From assembly GCA_964390805.1 (NCBI GenBank), contig CAYMKL010000213.1, positions 1-6,883 on the forward strand: a DNA stretch of 6,883 nucleotides, in the 5' to 3' direction. Below are positions 1 through 4,655 of this stretch, piece by piece (the stretch's first letter is position 1; every line of letters begins with the position of its first letter). The DNA comes from CAYMKL01 sp964390805 (GTDB lineage: Bacteria; Chloroflexota; Anaerolineae; VGOG01). The translations under genes were made by a program, and so were the position numbers. The notes beneath the pieces were generated by a model, which was given only the letters and a program-made list of their open reading frames with translations, did no database searches and was not told where the DNA came from.

Positions 1-20
1 TGGTATTATGTCTGTCCGCG

Positions 21-66
21 ATCACAAAGAAAGCAGGCCGCCCGGCGAAGAGCTACCGGGCGGCCT
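21..66 (-). terminator. Rho-independent terminator of the secreted TSP3 protein gene
   Basis: A perfect 11-bp inverted repeat (35-45 with 56-66, arms AGGCCGCCCGG / CCGGGCGGCCT) encloses a 10-nt loop. Read on the minus strand, the stem is followed by GCTTTCTTTGTG, a T-rich tail. It sits about 30 nt beyond the stop codon at 98-100, the right place to end the transcript of the upstream gene. No comparable T-run follows the stem in the plus direction, so it acts leftward. The 34 bases left of the stem hold nothing recognisable. Confidence 0.9.
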
Positions 67-97
67 CATTGACAAGGGAGGTATGAGGATTGCGCTG

Positions 98-1480
98 CTA
101 TTTCACCAACGCAACCCACTCATCCATGGCGCTGATGCTGCACCCGTGCTTGGTGTGGCCTTGGCCCAGTCCCAGCGCAGCGATGATCTGCTCGCAGGAG
201 CAGCCGGCCGTGTCGGTGGTGTCGTAGCTGCGGCCGGGGCCGTTGCCCTTGCCCTTGGTGACGGTGTCGAAGTCAAAGGGGTCATCGTCGTCCGTCAGCG
301 CCCAGTGGTTGGGCTTGAGCTCCACCGTGGGCACCGACTCCGGGATCACGGTCCAGGCACAAACGTCGTCATCGTCAACGACGCCGTCGCCGTCATCGTC
401 ATCGTCGCAGGCGTCACCCAGGCCGTCGCCGTCAAAGTCCTCCTGGCCGGGATTCGACACGTCGGGACAGTTGTCTTCCGTGCAGGTGTTGGCCGGGTAG
501 CCGGGGTTGCCAAAGCCGTCGTCGTCGGTGTCGGTGCACTCGTCGCAGACGTCGCCCAGGCCGTCATTGTCGGCGTCCAGTTGGTCGGGGTTGGCCGTCT
601 CGGGACAGTTGTCAACCGCGCAGGTGTTGGCCGGGAAGCCGGGGTTGCCAAAGCCGTCGCCGTCGGTGTCGGTGCACTCGTCGCAGGCATCGCCTTGACC
701 GTCACCGTCAAAGTCTTCCTGGCCGGGATTAGGGACATCCACACAGTTGTCCTCTTCATCGGGCACGCCGTCGCCGTCGGCATCACTTACTGCACCCAAC
801 TCCGTAACTGAGAACGACTCTACGATAGGCTTATTTGGATAAGTACGATAGGTCATCAAGCCTATCTGTGCGCCGCCAGGATAGAAATTTCTTGCTTTGG
901 TATATGTGTGTAAGGTCGTGTTTGTCGTTAAGTCTTTCAGGCTTGCCGTCCATACAGGTGTGCTCGATCCTTCTGGTTTTTCGACTTTAAGTGTTAGCTG
1001 GTAGAGCGTATTGCCAGAGTAATCAAATGTAACTGTTTTATCTGATAACCAATATTCTCCAAATAAACTAGAAAAAAACGCCTGTGTGTTTTTCATACCA
1101 ACTGCGCACATCCAGCTATTCGGAGTGTAGTTGGAAAAGTGAATGCCAAATTGGGCATGTCCACTTCCCAGGCTGTTTCCCCAATAATCGGATAAACGGT
1201 AAGTCACTTGAATCTCGAATGGAGTGAACTCGGCAGGCAGGGTGGTAAGGGAGTGGTGGATCCATGAACTACCCCTACTAGTATGCCCTATATGCACAAG
1301 GTTGCCATCCACTATGTCCCATTCGCCGATCCAATCTCCTGAACCCCAATAACCACTTACCCAATTTCCTGGCCAGGCACCATCGAAGTTGTCAATAACG
1401 TTGATTTGTGCGGATGCGGGTACCGCCGCCAGCAGCAAAACTGCGATCAACAGTGCCTGTCTTAAGATTCTCTTTTTCAT
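98..1480 (-). CDS. Secreted thrombospondin type 3 repeat protein with beta-sandwich-like N-terminal domain and Cys-containing C-terminal module
   Basis: A 460-residue exported protein. Residues 1-25 form a Sec signal peptide (KKR, hydrophobic core LLIAVLLLAAV, likely cleavage after ASA). Residues 26 to about 228 are rich in aromatics and Gly and resemble a concanavalin/LamG-like beta-sandwich (opening NVIDNFDG); this fold assignment is inferred. Residues 233-374 are thrombospondin type 3 repeats (DxDGDGxxD, DNCPDxxNPGQ, DGxGDxCD), a family that binds calcium through dense Asp loops; two copies are near-identical 46-residue units. Residues 416-460 form a compact module with GCSC (C427, C429), GHTKHGCS (C447) and MDEW, seen by recall at the ends of other secreted TSP3 proteins. 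The ATG at 1480 is supported by GGAG 7 nt upstream. No membrane anchor follows the signal peptide, so the protein is probably released or surface-retained. It lies downstream of the cyclase gene with no terminator between, and may share its transcript. Substrate or ligand is unknown. Confidence 0.9.
   Translation of the reverse strand: MKKRILRQALLIAVLLLAAVPASAQINVIDNFDGAWPGNWVSGYWGSGDWIGEWDIVDGNLVHIGHTSRGSSWIHHSLTTLPAEFTPFEIQVTYRLSDYWGNSLGSGHAQFGIHFSNYTPNSWMCAVGMKNTQAFFSSLFGEYWLSDKTVTFDYSGNTLYQLTLKVEKPEGSSTPVWTASLKDLTTNTTLHTYTKARNFYPGGAQIGLMTYRTYPNKPIVESFSVTELGAVSDADGDGVPDEEDNCVDVPNPGQEDFDGDGQGDACDECTDTDGDGFGNPGFPANTCAVDNCPETANPDQLDADNDGLGDVCDECTDTDDDGFGNPGYPANTCTEDNCPDVSNPGQEDFDGDGLGDACDDDDDGDGVVDDDDVCAWTVIPESVPTVELKPNHWALTDDDDPFDFDTVTKGKGNGPGRSYDTTDTAGCSCEQIIAALGLGQGHTKHGCSISAMDEWVALVK
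407..682 (-). repeat. Two tandem 138-bp coding repeats (46-residue TSP3 units)
   Basis: Residues 267-312 and 313-358 of the secreted protein are direct copies with a 138-bp period. Both begin DECTDTD and contain GFGNPG, PANTC and DNCP, differing at scattered positions. A shorter related half-unit (residues 237-266) precedes them. The similarity is visible at DNA level (for example GGTTGCCAAAGCCGTCG occurs in both), so the copies arose by fairly recent duplication or are kept alike by conversion. Confidence 0.85.
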
Positions 1481-1504
1481 TGTTTTTCTCCTTTTTGTTT
1501 GAAC

Positions 1505-1582
1505 TTAGTTAGGTTGGGATTCCTCAACTTTGCAGGCTCCAGCCTGTGGCCTGCTCGTGGTGGGTTGCTCGTTGTTGCTCAC
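1505..1582 (-). CDS. Candidate 25-residue small protein upstream of the secreted protein gene
   Basis: A GTG-initiated frame of 25 codons ending in TAA, beginning MSNNEQPTTS and ending CKVEESQPN. A good Shine-Dalgarno sequence (AAAGGAG, core 1591-1595) lies 8 nt upstream of the GTG. The peptide is hydrophilic, has a single Cys, no signal sequence and no membrane segment. An ATG overlaps the start by one base (1582-1584) and is followed directly by TGA, so ribosomes using it would stop at once. The frame lies between the cyclase stop (1618) and the start at 1480. Against it: part of the sequence (CAGGCTGGAGCCTG, 1533-1546) is palindromic and resembles a dispersed non-coding repeat, and no homologue is recalled. 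It is a hypothesis resting on the ribosome binding site and position. Confidence 0.3.
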   Translation of the reverse strand: MSNNEQPTTSRPQAGACKVEESQPN

Positions 1583-1617
1583 ATGGTCTTCTCCTTTCTC
1601 TCTCCTTCAAAGCCGTC

Positions 1618-3144
1618 CTAAGCGAACACTTTTGCTCGGCGGCCTTGGGCTAACGTGCGCAGCGCTTCCAGCACAATTTCCGGCGGGTCGGTCTTGGGGA
1701 TAAAGGCGTCGGCCCCGGCATTCAGGGCCGCCGCCTCTGATTCCGGCCGCCGGCTGAGGGCGATCACCTCTGGGGTGACCTCAAGGCCCTTGATGGTCAG
1801 CACCAGCACCGCCGCCGGGCGGCCGGGCATCTCCCAGTCGAGCAACAGCAGGTCGGGCTTGAACTCCCGGATCTGCTCCACCATGCTTTCCACGTCTGAG
1901 CTCTCAACCACCACCCACTCCGGCTCCTGTTCGAGCAGCATGTACAGTGCCTCGCGTACCCGGGGGTCGTGGTCGGCGATCAGGATGCGCGTGCGCTCGC
2001 TCTCACACACAGTCGCACCTCTCCTCCCTGGGGATTTCACGTAGGCGCATGCTCTGTTCTTGCCGGCACGCTTTGCGGCATGAAGAGCCTCATCTGCGCA
2101 GGCGATCAACTCGCTGGCCCCGCTGGCGTCCTGAGGATAGGCAGCGACTCCCAGGCTGATGGTGATGCGAATGTCGCGGCCTTCCTTTCCACCGGCAAAC
2201 GAGTGTGCCCGCACCGCCCGTCGTGTTCTCTCGCCCATTTCGAGAGCCCACCTGCGATCTGTATGGGGCAGGAGGATTATGAACTCCTCGCCGCCGTAGC
2301 GGACCACCACGTCAACCTGACGCACGTGGCTTTCCAAAACGCGAGCCAACTCGTGCAGAACACCGTCTCCGGCCTGATGGCCGTAGAGATCGTTGCACCG
2401 CTTGAAGTCGTCAACGTCCAGCATGATCAGGGAGAGGCTGCTGCCGTAGCGGGCTACCAGCGCTGTTTCCCGAGCCAGGGCCTCATCCAGGTAGCGGCGG
2501 TTGCGCAGACCGGTCAGGTGGTCGGTGGTAGCCAGACGTCTGGCCTGCTCACAGAGACTGGCCGTCTTCTGGAACAGGGTAGCCAGCTCTCTGGCTTGGC
2601 GACTGGATTCCTCATACCGTCTAGCATTCTCCAGAGACGTGGTCGTTAGATCAGCCAACACCTGACAGAGCTCTACCTTCCTGGACGTGAGAGGACTTCT
2701 GTCCCAGCTTCGCATCTCGCCCAGGGAGATGAGAGCCCACGCCCCCTTGCCGTTGGCCACAGGGATCAGGGCTCCCGACTGAGCTTCTGGACTCAGGGTG
2801 CTCTCCCACTCCATGCTGGACGTGGCGCTATCAGAGCCGTTGTTGCGGATGAGGATGGGCTGCCTGGTTTGCACGGCCATCCTATGTTTGGGCAGGGCCG
2901 CCAGGCTGAATTGCCGACCGATGTGGGGCTCCCAGGCCAGCTCGCGGATGGGGTAAGCGGCCCGGATGGTCAGGCTCTCCTGATTCTGGTTTAGCAGCGA
3001 TATGCGGCCGAAAGTGGTTTCGACGGCCTGGGTGATCTGTTGAGCGAGAGTGGGCAGGAAGCGGTCCATGTCCGCAACCGACACCCCGTTCCATCCTGTG
3101 TTGGGGAAGCAGTCGTTCCGTCCATAGTTTCTCGCGTAGACCAT
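1618..3144 (-). CDS. Diguanylate cyclase with GAF, GGDEF and C-terminal receiver domains
   Basis: A 508-residue soluble protein expected to make cyclic di-GMP from two GTP. Residues about 24-176 form a GAF-type sensor domain (ligand unknown), followed by a helical linker (about 177-205). The GGDEF domain spans about 205-370: TDHLTGLRNRRYLDE, metal-binding D243 in LDVDDFK, base-contacting N251 and D260, and the active-site GGEEF at 284-288. The inhibitory RxxD site (R275, D278) sits five residues before GGEEF as in PleD, so product feedback is likely. Residues about 385-500 form a receiver domain: D391 in the acidic pocket, phospho-acceptor D436 (LLLLDWEMPG), S464 and K484 (FIPK). The second pocket acid is replaced by H392. 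The receiver is C-terminal, whereas the usual order is REC-GGDEF. The start ATG has a weak AGGA 7 nt upstream. No kinase gene is adjacent in this unit; the nearby kinase could phosphorylate it, but that is speculation. Confidence 0.92.
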   Translation of the reverse strand: MVYARNYGRNDCFPNTGWNGVSVADMDRFLPTLAQQITQAVETTFGRISLLNQNQESLTIRAAYPIRELAWEPHIGRQFSLAALPKHRMAVQTRQPILIRNNGSDSATSSMEWESTLSPEAQSGALIPVANGKGAWALISLGEMRSWDRSPLTSRKVELCQVLADLTTTSLENARRYEESSRQARELATLFQKTASLCEQARRLATTDHLTGLRNRRYLDEALARETALVARYGSSLSLIMLDVDDFKRCNDLYGHQAGDGVLHELARVLESHVRQVDVVVRYGGEEFIILLPHTDRRWALEMGERTRRAVRAHSFAGGKEGRDIRITISLGVAAYPQDASGASELIACADEALHAAKRAGKNRACAYVKSPGRRGATVCESERTRILIADHDPRVREALYMLLEQEPEWVVVESSDVESMVEQIREFKPDLLLLDWEMPGRPAAVLVLTIKGLEVTPEVIALSRRPESEAAALNAGADAFIPKTDPPEIVLEALRTLAQGRRAKVFA

Positions 3145-3330
3145 GCTCGCTTCCTGGAGATCGGCACAGTGTGCTCGTTTTCACCCACAGTCCAATCAGT
3201 ATCAACTCCCCAATAATACCACAAAGTTTCTTCCCGCGCATCAGCCGTTCGTATAGTTTTTGACCTAGATCTTCGTACAGGTGCTGCCCTGTACGTTCGT
3301 ACAGTCCCCCTACACTGGCGAAGGACAGGA
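3145..3330 (-). promoter_or_regulatory. Control region of the cyclase gene with three 24-bp-spaced 9-bp repeats
   Basis: This stretch holds no convincing gene. On the plus strand TTCGTATAG (3248-3256), TTCGTACAG (3272-3280) and TTCGTACAG (3296-3304) occur at an exact 24-bp period. An inverted half-site CTGTACG (3289-3295) pairs with the last copy to give CTGTACG-TT-CGTACAG. On the transcribed strand the copy nearest the gene (CTATACGAA) contains TATACG, a possible -10, with no good -35 (best TGTACG at 18 nt, 3 of 6 matches). This fits a weak promoter controlled by a regulator that binds the repeats. A second possible -10, TATTAT (3213-3218), also lacks a -35. The regulator is unknown. Confidence 0.45.
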
Positions 3331-3371
3331 AAAAGCAAAGACCCTAAAGGTTTTAGAAACCTTTAGGGTCT
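3331..3371 (-). terminator. Rho-independent terminator closing the kinase/regulator unit
   Basis: A perfect 15-bp inverted repeat (3339-3353 with 3357-3371, arms AGACCCTAAAGGTTT / AAACCTTTAGGGTCT) with a 3-nt loop. On the minus strand the stem is followed by TTGCTTTTTCC, a T-rich tail; the plus-strand continuation (CGCAAGTG) has none. It lies between the repeat array downstream of the response regulator and the control region of the cyclase gene, insulating the two units. Confidence 0.8.
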
Positions 3372-3378
3372 CGCAAGT

Positions 3379-3952
3379 GAGGCCCGCCCGAGGCTGAAGC
3401 CGTCGGGCTCACTCAACGAAGGCCTACGGCCTGTACCCAGCCCCAGCAGGGGGCTTTGTAGCTGAGCCAGGGGCTTGAGCCCCGGGCGGCGGACTCAAGC
3501 GAGGCCCGCCCGGGGCTGATCCTTCGACCCTGCTCAGGACAGGCGCCGTCGGGCTCACTCAACGAAGGCCTATCGGCCTATGAAGCCCAGCCCCAGGGGG
3601 GCTTTGTAACTGAGCCAGGGGCTTGAGTAGCGGAGCCCCGGGCGGCGGACTCAAGCGAGGCCCGCCCGGGGCTGATCCTTCGACCCTGCTCAGGACAGGC
3701 GCCGTCGGGCTCACTCAACGAAGGCCTANNNNNNNNNNNNNNNNNNNNNNNNNNNNNNNNNNNNNNNNNNNNNNNNNNNNNNNNNNNNNNNNNNNNNNNN
3801 NNNNNNNNNNNNNNNNNNNNNNNNNNNNGGCTGAAGCCGTCGGGCTCACTCAACGAAGGCCTACGGCCTGTACCCAGCCCCAGAGGGGCTTTGTAACTGA
3901 GCCAGGGGCTTGAGCGCAGCGGAGCCCCTGGCGGACTGGCGGACTGGCGGAC
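3379..3952. repeat. GC-rich palindromic repeat array interrupted by the assembly gap
   Basis: Direct repeat units begin with GAGGCCCGCCC at 3379, 3501 and 3657 (122 bp, 156 bp, and a third cut by the gap); a fourth, partial unit resumes at 3829. Each has the core GTCGGGCTCACTCAACGAAG followed by GCCTA (cores at 3402, 3548, 3704 and about 3840), then CAGCCCCAG, GGGCTTTGTA, CTGAGCCAGGGGCTTGAG and GGCGGACT. The 156-bp type differs mainly by an inserted element starting CCTTCGACCCTGCTCAGGAC (3521 and 3677). Unit junctions form strong hairpins, with 12-bp stems 3478-3489/3506-3517 and 3634-3645/3662-3673. No transposase or CRISPR-like spacers are present; it resembles a REP/BIME-like intergenic repeat family. 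True copy number is unknown because of the gap. Confidence 0.85.
3729..3828. other. Scaffold gap of 100 N
   Basis: Exactly 100 undetermined bases, a conventional placeholder for a gap of unknown length. Both flanks are copies of the same repeat unit, so assembly evidently failed inside the array. Real length, repeat number and any reading frame crossing it cannot be trusted. Confidence 0.98.
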
Positions 3953-4651
3953 ACTCGATCGAGACACCAGGCGGTGTCTCACGGCCAACGCAGCGGCCTC
4001 GGCGCGGTTGGCAGCGCCCAGCTTGCCCAGAATCTGGCTGACGTGGAACCTGGCGGTGGACGGGCTGATGCACAACTGCCTGGCGATCTGGGCGTTGCTC
4101 GCACCCTCCACCATCAGGGCCAACACCTCTCGCTGCCGTGGGGTCAGAGCTTGCCCTGAGCCCTTTGTCCCTGGGCCAAAGGACCAGGGGCGTGCCGAAG
4201 GGTGGCCCTGGGCGGGTGGCTCCGCGGCAGCCTCGACCAAAGTCTGGGTCACCGCCCGGGACAGGGTAGCTCGACCCGCGTGGGCCGACCGGATGGCCTC
4301 GGCCAGCTCATCCATCGCCACTTCCTTGAGCAGGTAGCCGATGGCCCCTGCTTGCAGTGCGCCCTGCACCCAATCGGCCTCCTGGAAGCTGGTCAGCGCC
4401 ACCACCCGCACCTGCGGATGTCGCTCGCGGATAGCGCGTGTGGCAGCCATGCCGCCCAATCCAGGCATCTTCAAGTCCATCAGGACGACGTCTGGTTGGA
4501 CCTCGCCACACAAGCGCAGCGCCTCCTCTCCGCTGCCGGCTTCGCCAACCACCTCTATGTCGTCAAAAGCCAGCAGCGAAAACCTGACGCCGTTCCGCAC
4601 CACCACGTGGTCATCAACCACCACGACGCGAATGGGCTTGAGTTCGGTCAT
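3830..4651 (-). CDS. NarL/FixJ-family response regulator, stop lost into the repeat array (3' end uncertain)
   Basis: A DNA-binding transcription regulator, partner of the kinase just upstream. From the ATG at 4651: receiver domain at residues about 6-120 with acidic pair D13-D14, phospho-acceptor D59 (VVLMDLKMPG), T87 and K109 (YLLKE). A Pro/Gly-rich linker follows (about 140-167), then a LuxR-type helix-turn-helix at about 168-229 (LTPRQREVLALMVEG, recognition helix near SPSTARFHVSQILGKL). The family normally ends close to the RHRLV motif (residue 229, about 3965). Here there is no stop: from about residue 234 the frame is encoded by the repeat array and stays open to the gap; across the nominal 100 N it would end at 3578, which is unreliable. 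A TTG at 4678 is in frame but the ATG is preferred, with GGAG 9 nt upstream and only 4 nt after the kinase stop, indicating translational coupling. The receiver and HTH look intact, so it is probably functional with an added tail, or an assembly artefact hides the stop. Confidence 0.88.
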
Positions 4652-4655
4652 CCTT

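Noticed and set aside
8..811. 267-codon plus-strand frame rich in Val/Gly/Ala repeats
   Set aside because: It is the antisense shadow of the Asp/Gly-rich TSP3 repeats; GTC and GCC complements of Asp and Gly codons create the Val/Ala pattern. It also runs through the terminator stem.
1533..1546. CAGGCTGGAGCCTG as a terminator between the cyclase and secreted protein genes
   Set aside because: The arms leave only a 2-nt loop and no T-run follows on the minus strand.
1969..2649. 226-codon plus-strand frame
   Set aside because: Antisense to the GGDEF and receiver domains of the cyclase; no domain or ribosome site supports it.
3578..3829. Continuation of the response regulator frame across the gap to a TAG at 3578
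   Set aside because: The 100 N are a placeholder of arbitrary length, so the frame beyond it has no meaning; the residues are translations of repeat DNA.
3379..3952. CRISPR array
   Set aside because: Repeats are over 100 bp, unequal in length and contiguous, without unique spacers of uniform size.
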